From Micromonospora sonchi (GTDB lineage: Bacteria > Actinomycetota > Actinomycetes > Mycobacteriales > Micromonosporaceae), in assembly GCF_014646235.1 (NCBI RefSeq), contig NZ_BMNB01000017.1:62001-126000 (forward strand): 64,000 bases of DNA. The letters run 5' to 3'. A model generated the notes under the pieces. The model did not search any database, was not told where the DNA came from, and saw only the letters and a program-made list of their open reading frames with translations. This document shows, one piece after another, positions 41,503-51,235 of the stretch (the first letter of the stretch is position 1; every line of letters starts with the position of its first letter). The position numbers and the translations under genes are program-made.

Positions 41503-42738
41503 TCAGCCGGGGAAGAGGTGGTTCAGCTCCTCCGTGCGGAACTTGCCGGTGGGGTCGAGGCGGTGCAGAAGGGTGGCGAAGTCGGGCCAGTGCGGGTAGG
41601 TGGCGGCGATCGCCTCGGTGGGGATCGTGAAGACCTTGCCCCAGTGGGGACGGGGGGCGAAGGGGGCCAGGGCGCGCTCGACCTCGGCCACCACCGGCAG
41701 CACCGCCGACGCGTCGGCGATCCAGGTGAAGTGGACGGCGAGGGTGTCGCGGCCCTGGTTCGGGCTGAGCCACAGCCCGTCGGCGGCGACGGTGCGCAGC
41801 TCGCTGGTCTGCGACACCGGAGCGGTCAGGTGCGCCACCTCGTCCAGCGCGGCGAGCGCGTCGGCGGCCACGGCCCGGGGCAGGTGGTACTCCGACTGCA
41901 ACTCGTCACCACTGCTCGGGGTGAAGCCGAGCCGGAAGTGCGGCAGCCGCTCGTGCCAGGGGCCGGCGACACCGAGCTGCTCGGTGCAGTTGACCGCCGG
42001 CATGCCGGGCACCGGATGCCAGGGCCGGTCGGCCGCCGTCGTACCGAGCCAGCCCGCCGGGGGCGCGCTCTGCTCCGCCAGCTGCTTGCACCAGACCTGG
42101 GTGCCGCGGGTGGAGCGCCAGTCGGTGAAGACACTGACGCTGTACGCGGAGCCGAGCGCCTCGTCGAGCGCGGCGCGGGGCAGATCGAGGTGTACGTACT
42201 GGCGGATGTCGAAGGCTGGCACCACCTCCAGGGTGAGCCGGGTGACGATGCCCAGCGCGCCGAGGGAGACGACCATGCCGGGGAAGTCGGCGTCGTCGCG
42301 GTCCACGGTGAGCGGTTCGCCCGCCGCGGTGACCAGTTCCAGGCCGGCGACCGCGGTGGCCAGGTTGCCGATGGTCTCGCCGGAGCCGTGGGTGCCGGTG
42401 GCGACCGCGCCGGCCAGCGAGATGTGCGGCAGCGAAGCCAGGTTGGCCACGGCGTACCCCCGCTCGTGCAGCCAGGTCGCCAGGTCTCCGTACCGCATCG
42501 CGGCCGGCGCGTCGACCAGCCGGCGCGGCTCGTCGAGACGCACGGTGGCCGGCAGCCCGGCCAGGGTGACCAGGTCCCCGGTGGTGTCGCCGAGCCGGTT
42601 GAACGAGTGCCCGCTGCCCACCGCCCGGATCCGGTCGCTGCCGGCGACCAGCTCGCGCAGCTCGTCCATCGAGGACGGCCGGTGGTACGCCCGGGCGGCG
42701 TAACGAACGTTGCCCGCCCAGTTGCGGTGCGTCGACAC
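41503..42738 (-). CDS. Alditol oxidase-like FAD-linked oxidase
   Basis: The 411-residue protein is of the vanillyl-alcohol oxidase fold. It has an RAVGSGHSFNRL motif (the His expected to bind FAD covalently), LASLPHISLAGAVATGTHGS and a C-terminal HWGKVFTIPTEAIAATYPHW. Length and motifs match Streptomyces AldO/xylitol oxidase, which oxidises alditols such as xylitol to aldoses with O2. L-gulonolactone oxidase is a related possibility. It starts with GTG behind a GGAGGGGGG site. It is cytoplasmic (no signal) and monocistronic, convergent with tetR. Confidence 0.85.
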   Translation of the reverse strand: MSTHRNWAGNVRYAARAYHRPSSMDELRELVAGSDRIRAVGSGHSFNRLGDTTGDLVTLAGLPATVRLDEPRRLVDAPAAMRYGDLATWLHERGYAVANLASLPHISLAGAVATGTHGSGETIGNLATAVAGLELVTAAGEPLTVDRDDADFPGMVVSLGALGIVTRLTLEVVPAFDIRQYVHLDLPRAALDEALGSAYSVSVFTDWRSTRGTQVWCKQLAEQSAPPAGWLGTTAADRPWHPVPGMPAVNCTEQLGVAGPWHERLPHFRLGFTPSSGDELQSEYHLPRAVAADALAALDEVAHLTAPVSQTSELRTVAADGLWLSPNQGRDTLAVHFTWIADASAVLPVVAEVERALAPFAPRPHWGKVFTIPTEAIAATYPHWPDFATLLHRLDPTGKFRTEELNHLFPG

Positions 42739-42797
42739 TGCGATTCCCCCCTCCGCGCCGACGGTTACCGCCGGCCTTGTCGGGGAACCCTACGCCG

Positions 42798-43079
42798 ATG
42801 AGCAGCTACCGTGATCCCGCCCCTCGCGGCGACGTCTACCCCTCCGAAGAGGAGATCGACCCGACCGGCAGCGGCGTCGAGCCGGCCAGCGGCCCGGCCA
42901 GCGGGTACTTCGCCAGCCAGCCCGGCCCGCAGCCGAATCCCGCGCCCGGACCGGCACCGACGCCCGTGCCCACCCCCGGCCCGCCGCCCCGGGTCGAGGG
43001 TGGCGCGTGCTCGATCGTGAGCCGGCACCTGGACGGCTCGGTGGAGGTGATCACCGTGCTGCGCGCCCCGGCCCACTGA
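42798..43079 (+). CDS. Small Pro-rich protein, unknown function
   Basis: The 93-residue protein has a disordered Pro/Gly/Ala-rich first two-thirds (PGPQPNPAPGPAPTPVPTPG) and a short C-terminal strand region (ACSIVSRHLDGSVEVITVLR). There is no signal or TM segment. It lies between divergent and convergent neighbours. The C-terminal block looks coding, and the rest could be spurious. Confidence 0.5.
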   Translation: MSSYRDPAPRGDVYPSEEEIDPTGSGVEPASGPASGYFASQPGPQPNPAPGPAPTPVPTPGPPPRVEGGACSIVSRHLDGSVEVITVLRAPAH

Positions 43080-43105
43080 CAGCGGCCGGGGCGCTCGGCA
43101 CAGCC

Positions 43106-44035
43106 TCAGAGCTGCCGCATCACCTCGGCGGCGACCAGATCCAGGTGGTCCAGGTCGCTCAGGTCGAGCACCTGGAGGTAGATCCGTTGGCTGCCGACCT
43201 CCGCGTACCGGCCGATCTTCTCGACGACCTCGGCCGGCGTGCCGGCCAGCCCGTTCTCGCGCAGCTCGGCCGGCTCCCGGCCGATCACCGCGGCCCGCCG
43301 GGCCACCTCGGCGTCGTCCCGCCCGCAGCAGAGCACCAGCGCGTTGGACCAGGTCAGCTCGGCCGGGTCGCGGTCGATCGCCTGGCACGCGGCGCGCACC
43401 CGGTCGAACTGGGTGACCGTGTCGTCCACCGAGACGAACGGCAGGTTGAACTCGTCGGCGTACCGGGCGGCCAGCGCCGGCGTACGCTTCGCGCCCATCC
43501 CGCCGATCAGGATCGGCGGGTGCGGCCGCTGCACCGGCTTGGGCAGCGCGGGCGAGTCGCTGACCTGGTAGTGGCGTCCGGCGAAGTCGAAGGTCTCGCC
43601 CGACGGGGTCCGCCACAGACCGGTGATCACCGCCAACTGCTCGGCCAGCCGGTCGAACCGCTCCCCCAGCCCCGGGAACGGGATTCCGTACGCGCGGTGC
43701 TCGGCGTCGTACCAGCCGGCGCCGATGCCCAGCTCGACCCGTCCCCCGCTCATCTGGTCCACCTGGGCGACGGTGATGGCCAGCGGACCGGGCAGCCGGA
43801 ACGTGGCCGCGGTCATCAGCGTGCCGAGCCGGATGGACCGGGTGTCGCGGGCCAGCCCGGCCAGGGTGGTCCAGGCGTCGGTGGGGCCGGGGTCGCCGCT
43901 GACCGAGCCCATCTTCAGGTAGTGGTCGGAGCGAAAGAAGGCGCCGAAGCCGGTCTCCTCGGCGCGACGGGCCACGGCGAGCAGATCGTCGTAGCTGGCG
44001 CCCTGCTGAGGTTCGGTGAAGATCCGCAGTTCCAT
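43106..44035 (-). CDS. LLM-class F420-dependent oxidoreductase
   Basis: The 309-residue luciferase-like TIM barrel has MELRIFTEPQQGASYDDLL, RSDHYLKMG, RLGTLMTAATFRLPG, VELGIGAGWYDAEHRAYG and PPILIGGMGAKRTPALAARY, all typical of the actinobacterial F420 subgroup. It would transfer hydride from or to F420 with an unidentified substrate. The ATG at 44035 matches the family N-terminus; the ATG at 44047 adds four residues. It is divergent from the ABC operon. Confidence 0.87.
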   Translation of the reverse strand: MELRIFTEPQQGASYDDLLAVARRAEETGFGAFFRSDHYLKMGSVSGDPGPTDAWTTLAGLARDTRSIRLGTLMTAATFRLPGPLAITVAQVDQMSGGRVELGIGAGWYDAEHRAYGIPFPGLGERFDRLAEQLAVITGLWRTPSGETFDFAGRHYQVSDSPALPKPVQRPHPPILIGGMGAKRTPALAARYADEFNLPFVSVDDTVTQFDRVRAACQAIDRDPAELTWSNALVLCCGRDDAEVARRAAVIGREPAELRENGLAGTPAEVVEKIGRYAEVGSQRIYLQVLDLSDLDHLDLVAAEVMRQL

Positions 44036-44088
44036 GATGTCGAGCATAGGAAGGCGCCGGCCTCGTCGCCTGGATCTAGGGTGGGGCG

Positions 44089-44805
44089 GTGTCCGAAATC
44101 GCCGTCGCCGTGGTTGGCCTGCGGGTCACGTACGGCAGCCTGTCCGTGGTCCGGGACGTCGACTTCGACCTGCCGGTCGGAGGCGCGCTCTGCCTGGTCG
44201 GCGAGAACGGTGCCGGCAAGTCCACGGTGCTGCGTTGTGTCACCGGGCTGGTCGAGCCGACCGCCGGCTCGGTGCGGGTCTTCGGCGCGCCGCCGGACGG
44301 CACGGCCGCGTTCTGGCGCCGGGTGGTGGCCACCGTCGAGCAACCCGGTTGGTACGCCGGGCTCACCGTCCGCGAGCACGTCGAACTGGTCCGGCTGGCC
44401 GGTGGCGGCGATCCGGCCGATGGCCGGGTCTACGATCTGCTGAAGGTGCTGGGCCTGCACGACCTCGGCGACGGTACGCCGGACCGGCTCTCCTCCGGTG
44501 AGCGGCAGCGTCTGCTGCTGGCCGCCGCCCTGGCCCGCCCGGCCGACCTGTTGGTGCTCGACGAGCCGGAGCAACGCCTCGACGCGGCGATCCGGCCCGT
44601 GGTGGCGGGGCTGCTCCGCGAGCATCTGGCCGGCGGCGGAAGCCTGCTGCTGGCCAGCCACGACCCGGCCTTCGTGGCCGTCCTCGGCTGCCCGGTGCTG
44701 AAGCTGCACTCCGGCAGCCCGCTGCCGCAGACCGCCGACGGCCCGGCACCCGATGGGACGGGTCCGGTCGGCGACGGGGCATCAGTGTCCGGCGGCCCGG
44801 TGTGA
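44089..44805 (+). CDS. ABC transporter ATP-binding protein
   Basis: The 238-residue ATPase has Walker A GENGAGKST, signature LSSGERQRLLLAAALA, Walker B LLVLDEPEQRLD and His switch LLASHD. A Gly/Asp-rich tail extends after the core. It starts with GTG and overlaps the next gene, its presumed membrane partner, by 4 bases. Confidence 0.92.
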   Translation: MSEIAVAVVGLRVTYGSLSVVRDVDFDLPVGGALCLVGENGAGKSTVLRCVTGLVEPTAGSVRVFGAPPDGTAAFWRRVVATVEQPGWYAGLTVREHVELVRLAGGGDPADGRVYDLLKVLGLHDLGDGTPDRLSSGERQRLLLAAALARPADLLVLDEPEQRLDAAIRPVVAGLLREHLAGGGSLLLASHDPAFVAVLGCPVLKLHSGSPLPQTADGPAPDGTGPVGDGASVSGGPV

Positions 44806-46328
44806 CCCAGGTGGTCGAGCGACCGACCCGGCGGGGGTCGACGTACCCGAGCGCCCGTCGGCTGCGCGCACGGGTCCGGCGGCAACGCGCGCAGCGGGGT
44901 CGGTCGCTGTCGTTGGAAACGCTGTACGTGCTGGTGCTGACGGTCGCGATGGCGGTGGCGTTGGCCGGTCCGCGGCTCGGGCTGGCACTCTGGCCGGCGC
45001 AGCCGGCTGCCAGCGCCGACCGGGTGGCGGTGCTGCTGCTCTTGGCCGGGGGCGCCGCCGGCCTGGTGCTGTTGCTGCGTGGCCTGGGCCCGCTGTTCCT
45101 GAGCCGCGATGAGCTGACCTGGCTTCTTCCGGCACCGATCCCCCGCCGGGGCCTGCTGTTGCCGGCGCTGATCCGGGCGCTGACCATCGGCGCGATCGCG
45201 GGCAGCGTGTTGGCCCTCGTCGGCGCTGCCCGCCTGGCGGCCCGGCCGATCGCCGGGGCGGATCTGGCCGGCTGGTTGAGCGTGGGGGCGGCCGGCGGTG
45301 TGCTGTTGGCGCTGCTCGCGGTGGCCGCCCAACGCGGGCCGGGATACTGGCGTTGGCTCGACGGATCGCTGCCCGCGATCCTGGTGGTGCTCGGCGCGGC
45401 GGCGCTGCTCGCCCGGGTGCATCCGCTGCCGGCGCCGGCCGCCGGCGCGCCGCCCCCGCTGCCGGTCACCATCGGGGTGGTCGCCGTCACCGCGGCGCTC
45501 ACTGCCCTGGCGGTACGCGGTCTCGCGCGGCTTCCCGACGCCCGCCTGTACGAACCATCGGCGACCGTCGGCAGCTACCTGGACGCCGCGTACGCGGTCG
45601 AACCGTCCTTCCTGACCGACCTGCGCGAGCGGCGGTACTGGCGGCGGCGGGCGCTGCGGACCCGGCCGCTGCTTCCCCGACGCCGTTGGCTCGTGCCGGT
45701 GCAGCAGGACCTGCTGGTGTTGCGCCGGCGCGGCTGGCGGGTGGCCTGGCTGCTCGCGGTGACCCCGCTGCCGGCGCTGCTCACCGCCGGCCCTCGCTGG
45801 TTGCCCGCGCTGGCCCTGGTGGTGGGGGCCGGCACGGCCGGCGGGGTGACCCTGGACGCGCTGCGGCGCGACGCGGCCCACCCGGCGTTGCTGCGCCTGC
45901 TGGGGCTGACCGGGCGCCGGGCAGTGACGCTCCGGTCGATCGTGCCGATCCTGCTGGCCACCGTCTGGTCCGGGTTGGCCGTGGCGCTGTTGGGGCTGCT
46001 CGGCGGTCTGCCGCCGGGGCCCTGGTGGGCACTCGGTCTGGCGTTCGGTCCGACGGCCGCGATGCTGGCCGTGCGGCGCGCCCGAGCCGGCCAGATCGAC
46101 AACGCTCTGCCGCTGATCGACACCCCGATGGGCGCCATCGCGCCCGGCCCGTTGATGTGGCTGACGAACGGCGCGGACGTGCTGCTGTTCGCCGTGCCCA
46201 CCCTGTTCGCCCTGCTGGCTCCGGTGTCGCCGGCCTGGGGGTGGGTCGGGGCCCAGGTCGTGCTCTCCGCCCTCGCGCTGGCGGGTTATCTGAACTTCGG
46301 CGTGGACCGTCGCCGCCCGCAGGTGTGA
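44802..46328 (+). CDS. ABC transporter permease-like membrane protein (DUF6297-type)
   Basis: The 508-residue protein has a basic N-terminus and about ten to twelve hydrophobic segments (VLVLTVAMAVALAGPRLGLA; VAVLLLLAGGAAGLVLLLRG; TVWSGLAVALLGLLGG). The paired ATPase upstream (GTGA overlap) makes it the likely permease of an exporter. The family name is my recollection; the substrate is unknown. Two hairpins follow. Confidence 0.8.
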   Translation: MTQVVERPTRRGSTYPSARRLRARVRRQRAQRGRSLSLETLYVLVLTVAMAVALAGPRLGLALWPAQPAASADRVAVLLLLAGGAAGLVLLLRGLGPLFLSRDELTWLLPAPIPRRGLLLPALIRALTIGAIAGSVLALVGAARLAARPIAGADLAGWLSVGAAGGVLLALLAVAAQRGPGYWRWLDGSLPAILVVLGAAALLARVHPLPAPAAGAPPPLPVTIGVVAVTAALTALAVRGLARLPDARLYEPSATVGSYLDAAYAVEPSFLTDLRERRYWRRRALRTRPLLPRRRWLVPVQQDLLVLRRRGWRVAWLLAVTPLPALLTAGPRWLPALALVVGAGTAGGVTLDALRRDAAHPALLRLLGLTGRRAVTLRSIVPILLATVWSGLAVALLGLLGGLPPGPWWALGLAFGPTAAMLAVRRARAGQIDNALPLIDTPMGAIAPGPLMWLTNGADVLLFAVPTLFALLAPVSPAWGWVGAQVVLSALALAGYLNFGVDRRRPQV

Positions 46329-46415
46329 ACCGTTCCGCCGGGCCTGACCGCGCCGTCCGCCGGTCTCCGCCGGGCCTGACCAGGCCCCGACAGGGCCGAC
46401 ACGTGCCGTACGGCC

Positions 46416-46478
46416 CCTCCCGATACTCGATCGGGAGGAGCCGCCCCCGTTGCGCCACGCCGGGCGTACCCGGCGTGG
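46416..46478 (+). terminator. Two tandem hairpins after the ABC operon
   Basis: CCTCCCGAT/ATCGGGAGG (46416-46438) and CCACGCCGGG/CCCGGCGTGG (46455-46478) are both perfect stems with loops of 5 and 4 bases. Confidence 0.75.
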
Positions 46479-46525
46479 TTGCTACATCGTGGTTGCTACA
46501 TCGTGGTTGTTACATCGTGGTTGTT
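46476..46525. repeat. 14-bp tandem repeat
   Basis: TGGTTGCTACATCG-type units begin at 46476, 46490 and 46504, and a partial unit begins at 46518. It sits between the hairpin terminators and dispersed repeat copy 4. Confidence 0.88.
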
Positions 46526-46573
46526 AATAGGGGGCCCCTGCTCTACACCAGGCGTTAATAGGGGGCCCCTCCT
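46523..46573. repeat. GGGGCCCC-type dispersed repeat, copy 4
   Basis: TTAATAGGGGGCCCC, core CTCTACACCAGGCG, then TTAATAGGGGGCCCCTCC. It ends two bases before the stop codon of the permease gene on the other strand. Confidence 0.85.
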
Positions 46574-46574
46574 T

Positions 46575-47267
46575 TCAAGGGGTTGCGCGGCGGATGATCA
46601 GGTAGCTGACGGCGGCGAGCGGGAGGGCGAGCAGCGCCGGCCAGCCGACCAGCAGGGCCCCGCCGGACTGGTCGGCGAACCAGCCGCCGATCGCCGGCCA
46701 CCAGCCCCGCCAGGTGGTGAGGGCCGCAAGCCCACCGATCCCGACAAACGCCGCAGTGCTCAGGGTAAGCATGCCGTTGATGCCCCAGCGCTTGAACACC
46801 AGCGCGATCGCGAAACCGAGGAAGCCGAGCAGCAGGAACGGGATGGCGAAGGCGAGGTACCGCAGCACCGGGTTCTCCACCAGCAGGAACGGCAGGCCGA
46901 AGAAGGTCAGGTCGAGGCCCCAGCCACCGGTCGCCTTCTCGACGACGGAGAGCAGGTGAAGCACCCCCGCGTAGACGATCGCCTGTCCCACGAAGTGAAG
47001 CAGGCTGCCGAGGTAGAAGCTGCGACGCGACATGCCCAGCCCCATCGCGAACGGAAATTCCTGGATGATCACGTTGACGCAGGCGATGAACATCACGATG
47101 TAGATGCTGGCCAGGCCACCGGTGGTGGGTTCGGGATCGGCATCGCCGATCGAGGCGAAGATCGCCAGGTTGATCAGAAAGCTGGAGGCGAGGATTCCCC
47201 AGGGCCAGCCGACCACGAGGGGCCAGGCGACGAACTGGAGTCGGGCCACGGTCAGGGCGCGGTTCAT
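46575..47267 (-). CDS. ABC-2-like permease of the YtrA-regulated operon
   Basis: The 230-residue protein has about six membrane segments (WPWGILASSFLINLAIF; IYIVMFIACVNVIIQEFPFA; FAIPFLLLGFLGFAIALVF). It overlaps the ATPase gene by 4 bases, so it is the membrane partner. Such small ABC-2 pairs behind YtrA regulators are often induced by cell-wall antibiotics. Its stop directly follows dispersed repeat copy 4. Confidence 0.82.
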   Translation of the reverse strand: MNRALTVARLQFVAWPLVVGWPWGILASSFLINLAIFASIGDADPEPTTGGLASIYIVMFIACVNVIIQEFPFAMGLGMSRRSFYLGSLLHFVGQAIVYAGVLHLLSVVEKATGGWGLDLTFFGLPFLLVENPVLRYLAFAIPFLLLGFLGFAIALVFKRWGINGMLTLSTAAFVGIGGLAALTTWRGWWPAIGGWFADQSGGALLVGWPALLALPLAAVSYLIIRRATP

Positions 47268-48184
47268 CGGACGGCCTCCTTGCTGGTCGCACCGACGGTG
47301 GCCGGTGCTGCGCCGTTGGTGGCGGTGGTCAGGCGGACGACGGTGTCCTGCAGCGAGGACGCTTCGAGGGTGAGGCCGAGGGCCCGGGCCCGGTCGTGGT
47401 CGGTCGGGCCGAAATCGCCGCGTACGGTGGCGCGGGCCGCTCCGCCGAGCAGCACCCGGTGCAGTTCCGCGCCGGTACGGGTGAACTCGTCCACCGCCGC
47501 GACCGGACCGGCAACGGTGAGCACCTGACCGCGCAGGGCCTCCGCCTCCACGTCCAGCAGCAGCCGGCCCCGGTCGATCAGCAGGACGTGCTCGATCAGG
47601 TCGCTGACCTCGTCGATGAGGTGGGTGGAGAGCACGATGGTGCGCGGGTGCTCGGTGTAGTCGGCCAGCAGGCGGTCGTAGAAGATCTGCCGGGCGACGG
47701 CGTCCAGGCCGAGGTACGGCTCGTCGAAGAAGGTCAGTGGGGCCCGCGAGGCCAGCCCGACGATGATGCCGAGCGAGGAGAGCATTCCGCGGGAGAGCTT
47801 GCGCACGTTGCGTCGCGGCGGCAGCCGGAAGTCGTCGACCAGTTGCTGGGCCAGTTCCTCGTCCCAGCAGGGATGGACCAGGCTGGCCGCGCGCAGCACG
47901 TGATGCACCCGCAGGGCCGACGGGTAGGTCTGGCTCTCCTTGATGAAGGAGATCCGGGAGAGGACCCGCTCGTTCTCGTACGGGTGCTGCCCGAAGACCG
48001 CGACGTCGCCGGAGGTGGCGAAGTTCTGTGCGGTGAGGATCTGCATCAGGGTGGTCTTGCCGGCGCCGTTGCGCCCCAGCAGGCCGTAGATCCGGTTCTC
48101 GGCGAGCGAGAAGCTGACCCCGTCCAGCGCGGTGACACCTCCGTATCGTTTGGTGAGATCGGTGACGGTGACGACCGGACTCAT
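47264..48184 (-). CDS. ABC transporter ATP-binding protein
   Basis: The 306-residue ATPase has Walker A GRNGAGKTT, a degenerate signature LSRGMLSSLGI, Walker B FFDEPYLGLD and LSTHLIDEVSDLIEH. A C-terminal regulatory extension of about 80 residues is typical of drug or lantibiotic exporters. It overlaps the GntR and permease genes by 4 bases each, forming a three-gene operon. Confidence 0.92.
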   Translation of the reverse strand: MSPVVTVTDLTKRYGGVTALDGVSFSLAENRIYGLLGRNGAGKTTLMQILTAQNFATSGDVAVFGQHPYENERVLSRISFIKESQTYPSALRVHHVLRAASLVHPCWDEELAQQLVDDFRLPPRRNVRKLSRGMLSSLGIIVGLASRAPLTFFDEPYLGLDAVARQIFYDRLLADYTEHPRTIVLSTHLIDEVSDLIEHVLLIDRGRLLLDVEAEALRGQVLTVAGPVAAVDEFTRTGAELHRVLLGGAARATVRGDFGPTDHDRARALGLTLEASSLQDTVVRLTTATNGAAPATVGATSKEAVR

Positions 48185-48540
48185 CGGGTCTCCTCCCAGG
48201 TGTCGATCATGTGCTTGAGCTCGGCCGGGTCGATGCCGAGCTTGCGCGCCTCGGTCAGCAGCGGTTGGACGTACTGCCGGGCGAACTCGTCACGGCGCCG
48301 GCCGCGCAGCTTGGCGCGGGCGCCGGAGGAGACGAACATCCCGATGCCTCGTTTCTTGTAGAGCGTTCCGTCGTCGACCAGCTTGTTGACGCCCTTGGCG
48401 GCGGTCGCCGGGTTGATCCGGTGGAAGGCCGCCAACTCGTTCGTCGACGGCACCTGCCCCTCCTCGGCCAGCGTCCCGTCCAGGATCGAGTTCTCCAGCA
48501 ACTCGGCGATCTGGAGGAAGAGCGGCCGCCCGTCCTCCAT
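48181..48540 (-). CDS. GntR-family regulator, YtrA subgroup
   Basis: The 119-residue protein has a winged HTH at about 10-75 (FLQIAELLENSILDGTLAEE, VPSTNELAAFHRINPATAAK) with only a short C-terminal helix, the hallmark of YtrA regulators of ABC operons. ATG 48540 or GTG 48543 may serve as start. It is the first gene of the operon, and a perfect split dyad lies 28 bases upstream. Confidence 0.9.
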   Translation of the reverse strand: MEDGRPLFLQIAELLENSILDGTLAEEGQVPSTNELAAFHRINPATAAKGVNKLVDDGTLYKKRGIGMFVSSGARAKLRGRRRDEFARQYVQPLLTEARKLGIDPAELKHMIDTWEETR

Positions 48541-48567
48541 CACGGTTGCCCGCCTACCTGGTCCACT

Positions 48568-48591
48568 GGTTCATTACTCATGTAACTAACC
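48568..48591. promoter_or_regulatory. Operator-like dyad upstream of the YtrA operon
   Basis: GGTT-nn-TTAC-nnnn-GTAA-nn-AACC is a fully symmetric 24-bp element in an AT-rich patch between the GntR gene and the DGPF/sigma operon. Confidence 0.65.
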
Positions 48592-48611
48592 ATGCAACCA
48601 GAAGGGGGCCG

Positions 48612-48689
48612 ATGTCAAACGTCGTGTCGGTGCGGGATGCCATCCTGTCCCTGCCGGACACCACGACCCTGCTGGAGAGCGCCACGTGA
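48612..48689 (+). CDS. Candidate 25-residue ORF coupled to the DGPF gene
   Basis: ATG with AAGGGGG (48602-48608) upstream encodes MSNVVSVRDAILSLPDTTTL plus five more residues. Its TGA overlaps the GTG of the next gene as GTGA. Either a short leader peptide or a chance frame in the promoter region. Confidence 0.35.
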   Translation: MSNVVSVRDAILSLPDTTTLLESAT

Positions 48690-49047
48690 AGTACCTGATG
48701 CTGATCTACGGCAACGAGCAGATCTGGGGCAGCCTCCCGGCCGATGACCTGGCCACCCTGATCGGCGAGGTCGATGCCTTCAACAAGGCGCTGCGCGCCT
48801 CCGGTGAGCTGGTGGATTCGCAAGGGCTCGACACCCGACCCAGGGCGGTACGCGTCGTCGACGACACCCCGGTGGTCACCGACGGGCCCTACCTGGAGGC
48901 GAAGGAGTACGTCGGCTCGTACTTCGTGGTCGACGTGTCCAGCGAGCAGCGGGCGTTGGAGATCGCCCGGTCGTACCCGGGCCTGCGGTTCGATGCCGGG
49001 GGCGGCCTCGAGATCTGGCCGCTGATGACGGCGAGCGGGCCGGACCG

Positions 49048-49051
<4 letters not shown>
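48686..49051 (+). CDS. DGPF/YCII-related protein of an ECF42 unit
   Basis: The 121-residue protein has the YCII fold and the VVTDGPYLEAKEYVGSYFVV motif (the DGPF-type site). In actinobacteria these genes are the standard neighbours and targets of ECF42 sigma factors, as found here. The biochemical role is unknown. It starts with GTG; its stop overlaps the proposed CTG start of the sigma gene. Confidence 0.85.
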
Positions 49052-50280
<1,229 letters not shown>

Positions 50281-50380
50281 TCCGGATCACAGCAGATCCT
50301 GGTAGAAGCGACCGGCTCGGCTCCGATCCACCGGTGAGCGGGCACCCGGCGTGGGTGCCCCGGATCCGGGAGGAACGGAC

Positions 50381-51073
50381 ATGACCAAGGTGACCGCGCA
50401 GCTGTCGGTGTCGCTGGACGGTTTCTACGCCGGCCCACGACACGACGGCGACGGCGACTGGATGGCGTCGGCGGAGAGCCACGGCTTCTTCCGGGTGACC
50501 CGGTGGGTCACCGAGGCGATGTCCTGGCGGGAACGGCAGGGCTTCGCCGGTGGCCGGCAGGACGTCAACTCCGAGATCGTCGCGGAGTCGTTCGACGCGG
50601 CCGGGGCGTACGTGATGGGGCGCCGGATGGCCGACGGCGGTGAGGTGCCCTGGGGCGACGAACCGCCGTTCCGCGCCCCGGTCTTCGTGGTGACCCACCG
50701 CCCTCGCGAACGGCTGGTACGCCAGGGCGGCACCAGCTTCACCTACGTCACCGACGGGGTGGAGAGCGCGGTGGCACAGGCCCGGGCCGCGGCGGGCGGC
50801 AAGGACGTGGCGGTGGCCGGCGGCGGCAGCCTGGTCCGGCAGGTGCTGCGCGCCGGCCTTCTCGACGAGTTGGAACTGCACGTGGTGCCGGTCGTGCTGG
50901 GCACCGGGATGCGCCTGTTCGACGCCGACCTCGGCCTCGACGAGTTCGAGGGAATCGAGCTGACCCCCACCCGCGTCGTGCCCGACCCACAGGTCACCCA
51001 CCTCCGCTACACCGTGCACGACCGCACCCCCCTAACCCTCGACGACCGCGGCGCCGGAACCGAAAAGGCGTAA
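50381..51073 (+). CDS. Dihydrofolate reductase/RibD C-terminal family protein
   Basis: The 230-residue protein (MTKVTAQLSVSLDGFYAGPR, then YVMGRRMADGGEVPWG, DVAVAGGGSLVRQVL and LDELELHVVPVVLGTG) is a RibD_C/DHFR-like NADPH-dependent reductase of unknown substrate. GGGAGGA lies 6 bases before the ATG. Dispersed repeat copy 5 begins about 11 bases after its stop. It follows the ECF42 gene by 100 bases and could be part of that regulon. Confidence 0.85.
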   Translation: MTKVTAQLSVSLDGFYAGPRHDGDGDWMASAESHGFFRVTRWVTEAMSWRERQGFAGGRQDVNSEIVAESFDAAGAYVMGRRMADGGEVPWGDEPPFRAPVFVVTHRPRERLVRQGGTSFTYVTDGVESAVAQARAAAGGKDVAVAGGGSLVRQVLRAGLLDELELHVVPVVLGTGMRLFDADLGLDEFEGIELTPTRVVPDPQVTHLRYTVHDRTPLTLDDRGAGTEKA

Positions 51074-51084
51074 GGAAGGGTGTA

Positions 51085-51136
51085 AGGAAGGGCCCCTTCT
51101 TAACGCCTGGCGTAGTAAAAGGGCCCCTTCTTAACA
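51085..51136. repeat. GGGGCCCC-type dispersed repeat, copy 5
   Basis: AAGGAAGGGCCCCTTCTTAA, core CGCCTGGCGTAGT, then AAAAGGGCCCCTTCTTAACA. It lies just after the RibD-like gene. Confidence 0.85.
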
Positions 51137-51235
51137 ACCTGGTCGCGACCGGCGGCACCGCCGACGCCGGCAAGGGACAACGCGAACGGGTCGCCAGCCC
51201 TAGAGTGGCGGCAGCCTTTCGACCTAGGAGGTGCG

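Noticed and set aside
46476..46573. CRISPR-like array
   Set aside because: The 14-bp units are directly adjacent without spacers and no cas genes occur in the window.
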